Below are positions 48,801-52,007 of a stretch of 64,000 nucleotides of DNA, piece by piece. The notes beneath the pieces are model-generated. The model was not told where the DNA came from and did not search any database. It saw only the letters and a list, made by a program, of their open reading frames with translations. The position numbers were made by a program, and so were the translations under genes. How positions within the stretch are numbered: position 1 is the stretch's first letter; the number at the start of each line of letters is the position of its first letter. The DNA is from Pseudoips prasinana (taxonomy: Eukaryota > Arthropoda > Insecta > Lepidoptera > Nolidae). The stretch is taken from assembly GCA_951640165.1 (NCBI GenBank), contig OX621255.1, positions 5,394,001-5,458,000 of the forward strand, given 5' to 3'.

Positions 48801-51800
48801 ATGGCAGAGGTGTCAATCTTCGCCATGACACGGTATATCGCATTGAAGTGACATTCTTGCTGGTTCAGTAGGAGTTGAACACTATCACCACCATCAGCTT
48901 GAGCCTCAGCGGCAGCTGACGTCCCGGCTAAGTCAAACTTCACATCTGGCTGCAGTTTCTCCAAGTCTGACGGTTTGTTGTTAATACATACTTGTTTTGG
49001 TGGTCAAGTACAGCTCCTTCGTTTTCTCGTAGATGTCATCCACGAAATAGTTGATAGTCTTATCTTCTAGTTCCAGCATTAGAAGAGCATGCCTGCTGTC
49101 AAAATCCTTCCATTGGCTTTCCAGCGATGACAAGTGTTTGTTCAAATAATCCACAGTTTTGCGGCTTGAAGAGTCCTTGCGATAGTTGACACACAAGGTC
49201 TTGATGTTCTCGAAACATGTCGCATGCAGTTCCAGGTTTTCCATGTCGATGTCAATAGCTCGTAGTCACGTAGTTGACGGCGACAGATGAGCGTTAAGTT
49301 TGTTGTAACGACACGAAGACTACGTAGTTGCTTATAGTCTTCTCAGTTTCAAACCTTGAAAGTCTTTCTTCGATTTGAAATGGTCGCTGTTGGAACACCC
49401 AGTGGCTTAGTACTTCAGATACAGTATGTGCGCCTTCTTAATACAACTGGTGAGACGCGCTTGTGGGAGGCCAGTTGACCGATTCGCTACTATATTAGAA
49501 ATACAAAGCAACAAGTAACACAACTCGAAGGACCAAAAAATGTACGATACGTACACTTGCAAATTGTAATTGTTACAGTTGGAATGTGAAGAGAAAAGAT
49601 CGCAGTTATTGTCACTAAATAAATAAATAAAAAAGGTTTTTATTCACGTAGACTTAAAAAAAGCGCTTGCAAATAGTCAGAACATGTTTGTAGTAATATA
49701 GTTGTATACATTATTATTTCTAGTAACATAGATATTTAGGTACACATTGTATTAAAACATTTATAAATTATAGGATTGATATTTAGATAGCTCGTATCAA
49801 GTTATTGTCAAGAGATTATGTTTAATTATCTAGTTTAAGTCTAATATTTTTACTACATATTGTCAATGGTTCTGTCTATATTAAGGTATTATTATGACGG
49901 ACCTTGTGTTAATAACGACGGTCGCGCTTTAATGCTACCACCGGATCCAATGCGCCCCAACTGAGAAGACCCAGCGAAACAAACTCAGTGGGTTCATCTA
50001 CTACCGGTTTCAACACGACCCAATTGATTGATAATCAAACGGGCATGAACACGGATTTGGTCCAATTAGAGTAATTATTTAGTAGGCAAACACAATATAT
50101 GCTCGATCGGTTGTCTGAATGCTTATTATTTTAGATTATATTTAGGTATACAAAAGAAAACTTCGAAACAATAACATTATTCATTTTGAGACAGAGTCAA
50201 TAATTTTAAATTAAGTATATGATAGCAATCAATTACAGATAGTTCACGTAACTCAGCAGATCAGTCATGTCTATATGGCTACAAGGTCTCCAGCGAGCAA
50301 TGTGCAGGTAGGCAGTGAGAGCCAGACGTCTTTGTCATCGATGTACTCTTTAGTGGTGTAATAACCCCTAGCCATAAGTACACGTTTAATATGTGTTTTA
50401 AAACTTGTGTCAGGCAGATCAGTAATTTGAGTAGGAAGATTGATAAAAAACCTAATACAATTTCCTAAAAATGATTTATTAGTTTTGCTTACTCTAAAGC
50501 CTGGCATGGCTAGTTTGTTTTTATTCCTAGTATTTATATTATGCAGTTTACTTTTCTTTTTATATTTATGAATATTTTTTCTAACAAACATTATATTCTG
50601 ATATATATATTCCGATGGCACAGTAAGTATATTTATTTCTTAAAACAAATTTCGCAAAGAATCGCGACTGCCTAAACCATAAATGGCTCTGACTGCTCTT
50701 TTCTGCAATACAAAAATAGTACTTATGTCAGCCGCCGAACCCCACAGCAGAATGCCATACGACATAATGCTATGGAAGTACGCGAAATACACTAATCTAG
50801 CAGTTTGTTCATCTGACAATTGTCTTATTTTCCAGACAGCATAGGAAGCCGAACTTAATTTACCGGCTAACTGTTCAATCTGAGGACCCCATTGCAATTT
50901 TGAATCAAGTGTCAATCCTAAAAATACGGTCGATGGGACTAAATCTAATATTTCCGCATTAAGTGCAACTGTTGGTACAATTTGAGTCACATTCGGTAAT
51001 GAGAACTTGATGCATTTAGTTTTCCCTGCATTTAACAAGAGATATATTAACGTAAAAGTAATATATTAACGTAAAGTTCACTTAGCACAAATATTAGGTA
51101 ACACAGTGACTTTTCCTTTCTCTAATGTTGTTCGCGGCGTAGTAACGAACCCACAGTGGTTCATTCATGAATGTGATATTTATTTATAATAAGTAAAATG
51201 ACGCGCGCTCGTGCCGAGCGCAGAGTCAGCAATGTGCGGGTGTGATCTTTGACTGAAAGTTAAACTTCGGCGAACCTATCCTCCTAGTTGACTTTGCTGC
51301 ATCCTGAATGTGCGGAGGACGTGTATTCGACCAACTGCTTTCACTGCGCACAACTCGTGTAAGTCATAAGACTTACACGAGTTGTGCGCAGTGAAAACTT
51401 TCTCGCTGATTTCTAATTACCTTCCATTAAGGATTAGTGGATGAAGTAAGCGTGTAACCGCTTTTTCGTTTCCGATGCCACTGCAATGTCGTCTCAGGAA
51501 AATCCTAGACGATTTGAATGATGTGATCACGGCTTACCTGGAGCAAGTCATAGTTATTAGTAAAGTGATATAGTACACGATACGACATATCGTACTTGTC
51601 GCCGCAAATGCGCTGCATTGTATCGCATTCTATGAAATTTGCATTTGTGGTCATAGAAAGGTCTCTCCGGTCGTAAATCGGATGAGTGTTCTCGGGTATT
51701 AACGCGAGGCATAAGATACAAAAAACGTTCATAAATACCGACCTTTTAATATACCTACTCGCACGCGCGTGTATTCATATCTGTAAGTTTTGGAGGTCAA

Positions 51801-52007
51801 GGTTTTTAGCGGTAAGGTAAACTAAAAAATATGTGTGTAGCAGAGACGGAGGGGTCAGTGTCGCGGCGGATGACGCGCGGCGCGACGGGCGTGAAGCCGC
51901 GCCAGCGCATCGTCATCTCGTCCGACGAGGAGGACGACACGCCCGCCGCGCGCCGCACGCTGTCCAAGCTGCGCTCCTCGGTCAACGACGACACGGACTC
52001 TGACTAG
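11716..52007 (+). CDS. HIRIP3-like AT-hook nuclear protein, 15-exon gene (span)
   Basis: Fifteen exons join without a phase break to 666 codons plus TAG. Domains by residue: 36-107 Pro/Gln/Tyr/His-rich; 108-190 Lys-rich with SUMO-like sites (IKLEP); AT hooks near 292-298, 499-503 and 516-520; 386-465 Ala/Lys helix; 468-490 Ser/Asp/Glu block suited to casein kinase 2; 524-600 a module I recognise as like the HIRIP3 C-terminus (M-K-F-C-K-A-A-G, D-Y-K-K-L, N-K-E-R, G-L-E-G-K-P-T, K-C-x-A-L-K); acidic C-terminal tail. HIRIP3 proteins are nuclear histone-binding partners of HIRA, so a chromatin role is inferred. The N-terminal half does not look like vertebrate HIRIP3, and I cannot name a Drosophila orthologue. 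GC-rich exons (7-9, 13, 15) alternate with AT-rich ones (5, 6, 14). The gene structure is firm, the family name moderate. Confidence 0.8.
11903..12118 (+). CDS. HIRIP3-like exon 2
   Basis: Acceptor 'tttttttgtag', donor A/GTAAGC; intron 1 is only 81 bases. Encodes a low-complexity Pro/Gln/Tyr/His/Ala stretch (for example QIPYQPYAGAY and YGPPPPGGYAPQN) typical of disordered transcription or chromatin proteins. Strongly GC-rich in its second half. Confidence 0.85.
   Translation, partial: TMVTRFLISRTLVRITLTTRLRTHLRRTGRRRRAVTRHRICLTRLPRTRTTRTTRASRSSRRRSSTCHSHT
12119..13190. other. Intron 2, first part
   Basis: AT-rich intronic sequence; no gene or clear repeat family recognised. Confidence 0.5.
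13195..13490 (+). mobile_element. LINE 3' end (RTE-like) with an adjoining repeat
   Basis: 13375-13470 encodes the last residues of an RTE-like reverse transcriptase (WMRIAQDRQLWRSLGEAFVQ, then QQWTSFG and stop TGA), followed by a GATGAT tail near 13473-13487. The part before it (13195-13370) belongs to another dispersed family, also seen near 15400-15545 and 56780-56960 ('gctgctgcccattc' and 'gatcgccaacccg' blocks). Confidence 0.65.
14126..14790. repeat. Tandem duplication, copy 1, interrupted by a LINE
   Basis: 14126-14366 plus 14721-14790 align with the uninterrupted 14795-15095. Shared markers are 'gccaattgatttgtaagttt', 'ttcacgtagtatacgccagt' and 'gtagcctcagttactcacag'. The break in copy 1 is filled by the LINE at 14370-14710. 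Confidence 0.85.
14370..14710 (-). mobile_element. 5'-truncated RTE-like LINE with 12-bp target duplication
   Basis: On the minus strand 14389-14706 is one open frame giving the last ~106 residues of an RTE/BovB-like polyprotein: AKLKWQWAGHIARR, then GRWGRKVLEWRPRTGRRS, GRPPTRW and the C-terminus QQWTSFG. It ends with TGA and an ATC-repeat tail on the plus-strand left side. The insertion is flanked by identical 12-base copies of AAAATATATAAT (14358-14369 and 14711-14722), as expected for target-primed reverse transcription. It lacks the endonuclease and the reverse transcriptase core, so it is dead. Confidence 0.85.
14795..15095. repeat. Tandem duplication, copy 2, uninterrupted
   Basis: Contiguous partner of the split copy at 14126-14366/14721-14790, with scattered single-base differences. 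Its lack of the LINE shows the duplication came first. Confidence 0.85.
15163..15550 (+). mobile_element. SINE followed by a dispersed repeat
   Basis: 15163-15240 is a tRNA-like head ('tggtgcagtggttaggtgg', then 'gggttagaatcccac'). The body continues to about 15350. 15395-15545 matches the repeat near 13200 and 56780 ('actgctggacac' and 'gatgctgctgcccattctct'). The open frame running through both is not a gene. Confidence 0.55.
16071..16134. repeat. Perfect palindrome, 30-bp arms, 4-bp loop
   Basis: 16071-16100 and 16105-16134 are exact inverted copies (arm begins 'agccttatttagtgcacagc'); the loop is 'cctc'. The arm includes the 'cagctggacatggg' part of the dispersed repeat nearby, suggesting an inverted duplication of a repeat fragment. 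Confidence 0.9.
16345..17954 (-). mobile_element. Tc1-family DNA transposon, apparently complete
   Basis: About 1.6 kb with terminal inverted repeats of roughly 34 bp at 16345-16378 and 17921-17954, sharing 'acacacatcaaca' and 'tctagggata' with a few differences. It encloses one transposase frame (16623-17669, minus). I could not confirm a TA target duplication because the outermost bases of the two ends differ. It sits in intron 2, ending about 100 bases before the exon 3 acceptor and antisense to the host gene. Confidence 0.85.
16623..17669 (-). CDS. Tc1-type DD34E transposase, intact frame
   Basis: 348 residues without a stop or frameshift, the usual length for Tc1 transposases (about 340). 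Residues 9-120 form the paired helix-turn-helix DNA-binding part (SRDEMLRAVGML, then SQNVVSRLWSRY and a GR-rich linker). The catalytic triad is visible: D in FTDES, D in MHDNAPSHTA, and E in SPDLNPIEHAWDML. There are 34 residues between the second D and E, which marks Tc1 rather than mariner (DD34D). WAGI and the WPPQSPDLNPIE block are typical. An in-frame ATG nine codons in (PRHHLS context) may be the true start. The frame suggests recent arrival, but activity cannot be judged from sequence. Confidence 0.95.
   Translation of the reverse strand: MCKLFSVMPRHHLSRDEMLRAVGMLQNGAIQRVVAESLGTSQNVVSRLWSRYRATGDVAERHTGRYRVTTQRQDRFLQMTARRLPNITAMQLVQRLQEGQQLLVSDQTVRRRLHEVGLHARRPLRVPALRRGNRGRRLLWAQEHLTWSDQQWSLVLFTDESRYGFHPDSRRTRVWRTPGRVSRLRHPQEVHSYQGGTIMVWAGIRIGGRTQLIWIQGSMTAHRYREEVVERVIVPLRALTGQEFQLMHDNAPSHTARLVRAALREHDVQVLDWPPQSPDLNPIEHAWDMLQRRALRDFPPNLTTEEQLFEHLKRTWDCIPQQDIDTLILSMENRCRCVINVRGGNTDY
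18056..18222 (+). CDS. HIRIP3-like exon 3
   Basis: Acceptor 'cacattaccag' at 18055; the nearer-looking 'gttacag' at 18021 would bring an immediate stop. Ends phase 0 at GTAAGA. Encodes GYGDVVHKPAWPPQPHLLPP, then DINKLKSEIKLEPTD. IKLEP matches the sumoylation consensus. Donor and acceptor phases fit both neighbours. Confidence 0.85.
18725..19262 (+). repeat. Two LINE-type 3' ends and a TA microsatellite
   Basis: Copies at 18725-18830 and 19032-19262 share 'gtgtatgtttgttac' and 'tttgtagtaatat' blocks with 5995-6165. The second ends in two partial 'aaagtttaacacgggtaaa' units. A TA run of about 26 bases lies at 18833-18860. Confidence 0.6.
19268..19515 (-). mobile_element. SINE, minus orientation
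   Basis: Read on the minus strand, a tRNA-like head with B-box (complement of 'gggtgggaatcgtacccac') is followed by a body ending in the 'ccaaactaagcagagcttgt' block shared, inverted, with 5020 and 26870. Confidence 0.65.
19619..19703 (+). CDS. HIRIP3-like exon 4
   Basis: Acceptor 'tgtttcag', donor G/GTTAGT; phase 0 in, phase 1 out. Encodes GGDLDQPKIKIKTDIFKPDD and a basic tail. IKTD resembles a second sumoylation-type site. Confidence 0.85.
19809..20229. mobile_element. MITE family A, copy 2
   Basis: Full-length relative of 3884-4318 with ends 'aggctgcccgaggagttgac' and 'tttgaacggtaccctg'. The central part is nearly identical to copy 1. It lies in intron 4, 105 bases past exon 4. Confidence 0.75.
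20380..21000 (+). mobile_element. Jockey-like LINE 3' end
   Basis: 20502-20744 is the C-terminal end of a reverse-transcriptase polyprotein: SVFCMAPRIYNKLPHNLTDL, then SEYLLSKAFYTSKEYFED. It matches in kind the LINE pieces at 42970-43090 and 50271-50500. The 3' region shares 'ttgcacgcc' and 'gactaatatgga' with 43267-43290. Confidence 0.75.
21100..21250 (+). repeat. Dispersed repeat fragment
   Basis: Shares 'gtccactcctggac', 'tggcgatcgcagt' and 'atggtcatagt' with the families at 13300 and 56800. Confidence 0.45.
21412..21450. repeat. Short hairpin
   Basis: 'tatcttttatata' and its complement flank a 6-base loop. It is low-complexity, so it carries little weight. Confidence 0.6.
22026..22082 (+). 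CDS. HIRIP3-like exon 5 (57 nt)
   Basis: Acceptor 'ctattttcag', donor G/GTAAAT. Phase 1 at both sides, so it can be skipped without a frameshift. Encodes DAVQKCLDVSQKPAELQNK. Confidence 0.75.
22690..22915 (+). repeat. LINE-type 3' end repeat
   Basis: Begins 'ctagctgtgcccgcgacttc', a block common in lepidopteran genomes. Continues to 'cagacagacaaaaattgt' and an AT-rich end, the same layout as the repeats at 1 and 27128. Confidence 0.65.
23402..25778 (+). mobile_element. SINE family B, split by an insertion
   Basis: The tRNA-like head (B-box 'gggttcgaatcccgg') and body occupy 23402-23586; the tail 'agtttgggggtaggatgatc' resumes at 25707. Joined, these match the uninterrupted copy at 39007-39272. 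The 2.1-kb gap is the long-inverted-repeat element described next. Confidence 0.9.
23587..25706. mobile_element. Long-inverted-repeat (fold-back) element, 2.1 kb
   Basis: Ends are TAGACCAGGG and CCCTGGTCTA. The flanks give a 3-base ATA duplication (23584-23586, 25707-25709), judged against the empty site at 39190. The arms, about 600 bases each (23587-24200 and 25080-25706), are inverted copies with scattered changes; markers include 'ggaaggggatgggggtgag', 'tcgaaaagtcacccgtcaaa' and 'ttctcagaaaatgcaaa'. The centre holds a second imperfect inverted repeat (about 24600-24830) and a small hairpin with 'agacatctac' arms (24370-24430). No transposase frame, so it is non-autonomous. Confidence 0.9.
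26485..26733. mobile_element. MITE with about 90-bp inverted ends
   Basis: Left 'ggggctctaccggctaagtc' pairs with right 'gacttagccggtaaagcccc'. Inner blocks 'aatggcgttcaaataaata' and 'ttaaatcggct' are also inverted. No coding capacity. A lone copy of the right end recurs at 26953-26990. Confidence 0.85.
26734..26940 (+). mobile_element. SINE body without head
   Basis: 'gtcctgagtctgggtgtaat' to 'tagtttgggatcagatggcc' and 'atgtcccagtgtatta', the same tail as the 5020 and inverted 19300 copies. It is sandwiched between the MITE and a solo MITE end. Confidence 0.65.
27043..27096 (+). CDS. HIRIP3-like exon 6 (54 nt)
   Basis: Acceptor 'tatatttacag', donor G/GTAACT, phase 1 at both ends. Encodes EDGHPTIGGDIKTADKPA. 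It can be skipped in frame, as can exon 5. Confidence 0.75.
27128..27441 (+). repeat. LINE-type 3' end repeat, fullest copy
   Basis: Begins 'gtgccccgcggttttacccg', ends 'gattttattatatgtataga'. It is the reference copy for the matches at 1-235, 2060-2215 and 3584-3700. Confidence 0.65.
27537..27870 (-). mobile_element. Composite of two SINE families
   Basis: 27537-27690 is the inverted counterpart of 29130-29282 ('ggtcgaatttcggccatggc', then 'cgcaaacacaggggtacttt'). 27695-27870 is plus-oriented: a B-box-like 'gaggttcgaaccccac' then the tail 'tatagtccggtgaagcagtg'. The open frame across it is not a gene. Confidence 0.65.
28442..28720 (+). mobile_element. SINE with tRNA-like head
   Basis: The head 'ggccagttggcgtggttggc' and B-box-like 'cgtgggttcgcttcccac' are followed by a short body with 'tagaccaaactaagtaaagt'. 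Confidence 0.5.
28931..29282 (+). mobile_element. tRNA-derived SINE next to exon 7
   Basis: The tRNA-like head has A-box 'tggtctagcggtagcgtg' and B-box 'gggttcaaatccc'. The body ends near 'cgtggccgaaattcggtcgg'. The variable and acceptor parts do not fold as a tRNA. The copy ends about 40 bases before the exon 7 acceptor. Confidence 0.75.
29322..29382 (+). CDS. HIRIP3-like exon 7
   Basis: Acceptor 'gttgtgtcgcag', donor AG/GTGAGC; phase 1 in, phase 2 out. Encodes EGCKAEAAPHDAPAPALGAN, Ala/Pro-rich and extremely GC-rich, unlike exons 5 and 6. Confidence 0.75.
29836..29956 (+). CDS. HIRIP3-like exon 8
   Basis: Acceptor 'aatatacag', donor GAG/GTGAGT; phase 2 in, phase 0 out. Encodes SNDVYETPLCTVSSSEAERK followed by SSPDLPKSG and STPGKPA. 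The SP and TP pairs are candidate proline-directed phosphorylation sites. GC-rich. Confidence 0.85.
30060..32100. other. Intron 8, first part
   Basis: AT-rich. 30780-30830 looks like an inverted LINE tail and 31827-31890 is a decayed SINE tail ('tctggtaaagtagcgc'). No gene recognised. Confidence 0.45.
32115..32254. mobile_element. MITE family C, copy 1
   Basis: Ends 'gtaagacgccagcacatc' and 'gatgtgctgacgtctttac' are inverted. The interior 'tagattttcaactttatta' to 'ctttcaattgaggaaattt' is nearly identical to 54738-54810. Confidence 0.8.
32385..32620. repeat. Imperfect hairpin, about 60-bp outer arms
   Basis: 'aatttagttacttctacata' pairs with its complement near 32595-32612, and 'gaggagagc' with 'gctctcctc'. 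The interior around 'cacattttttctag' is shared with 54868-54920, always beyond MITE family C, so the two may be parts of one larger element. Confidence 0.7.
33360..34140. other. Intron 8, decayed LINE tails likely
   Basis: 34100-34135 has a 'gattttgatttgattttg' tail of LINE type and 33950-33990 another tail-like stretch. No readable reverse transcriptase frame. Confidence 0.35.
34630..34874. repeat. Perfect palindrome, 119-bp arms, 7-base loop
   Basis: 34630-34748 and 34756-34874 are exact inverted copies by my base-by-base comparison (arm begins 'acatttccagtgaagtcatt', ends 'ttcaacataaaaggg'). It lies inside intron 8, 180 bases before exon 9, so the host pre-mRNA would contain a 119-bp fully paired RNA hairpin. 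Confidence 0.95.
35057..35268 (+). CDS. HIRIP3-like exon 9, AT hook 1
   Basis: Acceptor 'cacgttgtttag', donor AG/GTCAGA (weaker than its neighbours). Phase 0 in, phase 2 out. Begins PKKRGRPKGSTNKPKPAG, a canonical AT hook with RGRP core. Continues through an Ala/Pro/Arg-rich stretch to YQYAIRPFRKDFSGIQF. Very GC-rich. Confidence 0.85.
35374..36015. other. Intron 9
   Basis: AT-rich with a short open frame (35521-35721) that has no recognised domain and no splice partners; possibly a LINE 3' remnant. Confidence 0.4.
36021..36240 (+). CDS. HIRIP3-like exon 10
   Basis: Acceptor 'aattgcgcag', donor GAG/GTTAGT; phase 2 in, phase 0 out. Encodes RRWSDDCLDSSHIPNEVYFG, then VSMEVLYNYYDANAE, then an Ala/Gln/Lys helix ending KLQARGIMTTNE. 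The first half is the least repetitive part of the protein outside the HIRIP3-like module and may be a conserved motif that I cannot name. Confidence 0.85.
36946..37041 (+). CDS. HIRIP3-like exon 11, in-frame cassette related to exon 10
   Basis: 96 nt, phase 0 at both ends. Encodes GIGSAEKKKLSSEAQKAAAA, then KMKARGIAASNE. Its end mirrors the end of exon 10 (KLQARGIMTTNE), and both are followed by GTTAGT, so the two exon ends are likely duplicates. The acceptor 'gggcttggtag' has a poor pyrimidine tract, which fits alternative inclusion. Omitting it leaves 634 residues in frame. Confidence 0.7.
37502..37576 (+). CDS. HIRIP3-like exon 12, acidic serine block
   Basis: Acceptor 'tttcttttcag', donor GAG/GTGAGT, phase 0 both sides. 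Encodes VTTVDSSSSDDSSGSDGSDS followed by DEEDE, a casein-kinase-2-type serine/acid tract as found in many histone chaperones. Confidence 0.9.
38145..38328 (+). CDS. HIRIP3-like exon 13, AT hooks 2-3 and module start
   Basis: Acceptor 'gttgtggcag', donor G/GTAAAG; phase 0 in, phase 1 out. Two AT-hook cores (GPGRPKG and RRGRPP) lead into ITEMKKFCKAAGIRFDYKKL, the first half of the HIRIP3-like domain. About three-quarters GC, in contrast to exon 14, which encodes the other half of the same domain in AT-rich codons. Confidence 0.9.
38435..38617 (+). CDS. HIRIP3-like exon 14, module end
   Basis: Acceptor 'aaattattacag', donor G/GTGAGT, phase 1 both sides. Encodes GCTKNKERVQKMLDLLVAAG, then LEGKPTVEKCQALKKAKIDK and a Lys-rich tail likely to act as a nuclear localisation signal. 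The N-K-E-R, G-L-x-G-x-P and K-C-x-A-L-K pattern is what led me to HIRIP3. Confidence 0.9.
38635..38897 (-). mobile_element. 5'-truncated LINE tail
   Basis: Nearly identical to 49619-49866 ('aaaaaaggtttttattcacg' through 'ctagtttaagtctaatattt'), that is, the 3' end of the LINE nested in the BEL LTR. It begins with a (TAAA)n-like tail 18 bases past the exon 14 donor. Confidence 0.85.
39007..39272 (+). mobile_element. SINE family B, full-length copy
   Basis: The tRNA-like head ('gtcaccgtagcctagttggt', B-box 'gggttcgaatcccgg'), body and 'attattattattatta' tail are all present. It serves as the intact reference for 4351 and the split copy at 23402. Confidence 0.85.
39346..40953. mobile_element. 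DNA element with about 330-bp TIRs and CACAGTG tips
   Basis: 1608 bp. The outermost bases are CACAGTGGAACG at the left and the exact complement at the right, flanked by a direct 5-bp GGCTG (39341-39345, 40954-40958). The TIRs (39346-39670 and 40629-40953) match closely throughout, including 'gtagacatgtccgaaaaa', 'gagctctctccctcctgatt' and 'gcgccaaatgtgcactttct'. The interior holds one minus-strand frame. Tip sequence and duplication length recall Transib/RAG elements (CACWATG or CACAGTG tips, 5-bp duplication), but no transposase is present, so class is unproven. Confidence 0.85.
39763..40230 (-). CDS. Unrecognised 155-residue frame inside the TIR element
   Basis: Open minus-strand frame between the two long TIRs. 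Residues 1-95 look like ordinary globular protein (ALCARAHKDLRDFNYLF, CRRFCYRIYAKWTKSGRSTD, KKHEIWLQAAI) rich in Cys, Trp and Arg. Residues 96-130 are Ser/Pro/Thr-rich, and the last ~20 are a hydrophobic membrane-like segment (LSSVLVNIFVNIYF) that runs toward the TIR. I do not recognise a family. It could be the N-terminal exon of a lost transposase or an unrelated passenger. No catalytic DDE pattern is visible. Confidence 0.5.
   Translation of the reverse strand: MYFPNFNTNLDIHVALCARAHKDLRDFNYLFSVLKDNSCVQLCESAETSLKDWCRRFCYRIYAKWTKSGRSTDKFRKKHEIWLQAAIQWPELQNENMEPSTENISDVIEPIISPAKSDASTCTHPSPRKSSTYLKVILSSVLVNIFVNIYFCIYI
41000..42290. other. Intron 14, no gene seen
   Basis: AT-rich sequence, stops in all frames, no recognised repeat family. 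Confidence 0.45.
42340..43345 (+). mobile_element. Degenerate jockey-like LINE
   Basis: Frames broken by many stops preserve the C-terminal reverse transcriptase: 42360-42480 (NLILNIDKTYVMTF), 42530-42600 (FLGLIIDENINWKSHI), 42640-42770 (VTSDLRYGVMFWGNST, then AQKKC), 42955-43090 (VFCMAPRIYNK, then AYYTVDEYLND). It ends with the 'ttgcacgccgaaaggctaat' block shared with 20898. Clearly dead and older than the LINE at 49620. Confidence 0.8.
43803..44055 (-). repeat. BEL/Pao 3' LTR
   Basis: 253 bp, TG...CA ends on the plus strand ('tgtacgatacgtacacttgc' to 'cgcagagtcagca'). It differs from the other LTR by scattered point changes (for example 'tcgcttacc' versus 'tcacttagc'), so the insertion is not very recent. 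Confidence 0.85.
44147..44530 (-). pseudogene. Env-like transmembrane tail in BEL element
   Basis: The minus-strand frame holds a polar run ending in a hydrophobic segment (SYVLLSLAIIALLVVVV) followed at once by KKRCPRC and about 60 polar residues to the stop. This is the layout of the membrane anchor and cytoplasmic tail of retroviral-type envelope proteins, and it lies between the integrase remnant and the 3' LTR where env sits. No signal peptide, furin site or ectodomain is readable, so it is a remnant. A non-Env accessory membrane protein is the alternative. Confidence 0.5.
44549..45746 (-). pseudogene. BEL/Pao RNase H, zinc-binding part and truncated integrase
   Basis: 45746-45000: RNase H region (LPRLELCGAQLLVNQID, AWSDSQVVLAWIQG, ENPADCASRGLLPS), then the integrase N-terminal zinc-binding part (EGIIRVGGRLKNSSLPVDMK, HLLVEQAHLRTWHGGARLT). 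At about 44870 this jumps to PGSDGYVRVTTIKTQAG, with KLSPLPLDSE further on, the C-terminal Pao domain, and the frame changes. The integrase DDE core is therefore deleted. This explains a residual 1.05-kb frame that ends in nonsense. Confidence 0.85.
45769..47298 (-). pseudogene. BEL/Pao protease end and reverse transcriptase
   Basis: 509 open codons. 1-50: end of the Pao protease region (KIDILLGADVYSEIILDGVL, then IGWILCG). 185-330: reverse transcriptase (LSVVFNASQKTSSGYSLN, YVFTADIEKMYRCI) with the catalytic box as FVDD (normally YVDD) in TECFVDDVISGK. 340-509: thumb/connection and start of RNase H (FYDPLGWLSPVTVKAK, ELLGFCDASEKAYACVIY). A frameshift near 45760 separates it from the downstream RNase H frame. 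Longest preserved part of the element. Confidence 0.9.
47513..49244 (-). pseudogene. BEL/Pao Gag-like, zinc knuckles and protease start
   Basis: 49244-48981 and 48964-48707 are the Gag N-terminus, split by a frameshift. A single TAA at about 48704 separates it from 48679-47801, the Pao Gag-like domain (KIEIPIFLATIVTE, KLRGEAERLV, DILNQRYDN, SWDPFIVHIMSLKLD). This ends in Cys/His clusters (KCPHCNGSHVLMQC, LCKNC). One TGA at 47801 interrupts the second knuckle (NDECKSTKTCRECNLKHH). The protease active site reads LLDQGSQ, then a TAG at 47513-47515; D is kept, the usual DSG is DQG. Confidence 0.85.
49541..51231 (-). repeat. BEL/Pao 5' LTR, split by a nested LINE
   Basis: 49541-49619 matches the first 79 bases of the other LTR and about 51048-51231 the rest. 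At the right junction the LTR segment 'atatattaacgtaaa' occurs twice (51041 and 51061), so the insertion came with a small local duplication. Confidence 0.8.
49620..51047 (-). mobile_element. Jockey-like LINE nested in the LTR
   Basis: 5'-truncated, about 1.4 kb, with the 3' end at 49620 (TAAA-rich tail on the minus strand). 51038-50640 and 50621-50271 are the same frame, separated by a single TAA at 50640-50642. Together they give a reverse transcriptase C-terminus: NAGKTKCIKFSLPN, TVFLGLTLDSKLQWGPQI, SIMSYGILLWGSAADIS, LQKRAVRAIYGL, then YYTTKEYIDD near the end. It is the best-preserved LINE in the window and younger than the BEL element it interrupts. Confidence 0.85.
51339..51396. repeat. 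Perfect palindrome, 27-bp arms
   Basis: 51339-51365 and 51370-51396 are exact inverted copies ('cactgcgcacaactcgtgta' in the arm) with loop 'ataa'. It lies in intron 14 about 450 bases before exon 15. Confidence 0.9.
51844..52007 (+). CDS. HIRIP3-like exon 15, last coding exon
   Basis: Phase 1 in, 53 full codons plus TAG at 52005-52007. Encodes ETEGSVSRRMTRGATGVKPR, then IVISSDEEDDTPAARRTLSK, then the acidic end NDDTDSD. The acceptor is a tandem NAGNAG (TAG at 51838-51840, CAG at 51841-51843); using the first would add one Ala. The polypyrimidine tract is weak. The stop is followed at once by GTATGT, a good donor, so a 3' UTR intron starting right after TAG is possible. From 51908 the exon is the first unit of the tandem array. 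Confidence 0.85.

Larger units (their letters stand above)
43803..51231 (-). mobile_element. BEL/Pao-type LTR retrotransposon, degenerate
   Basis: LTRs at 43803-44055 and at 49541-49619 plus 51048-51231 (split by a nested LINE). Minus-strand order: Gag-like, zinc knuckles, aspartic protease, reverse transcriptase, RNase H, integrase remnant, Env-like tail. The coding region is broken by at least three in-frame stops and several frameshifts, and the integrase core is missing, so it cannot move on its own. Just inside the 5' (right) LTR the minus strand reads TGGTCCTTCGAG, a plausible primer-binding site. I found no convincing target duplication at 43802/51232. Confidence 0.85.
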
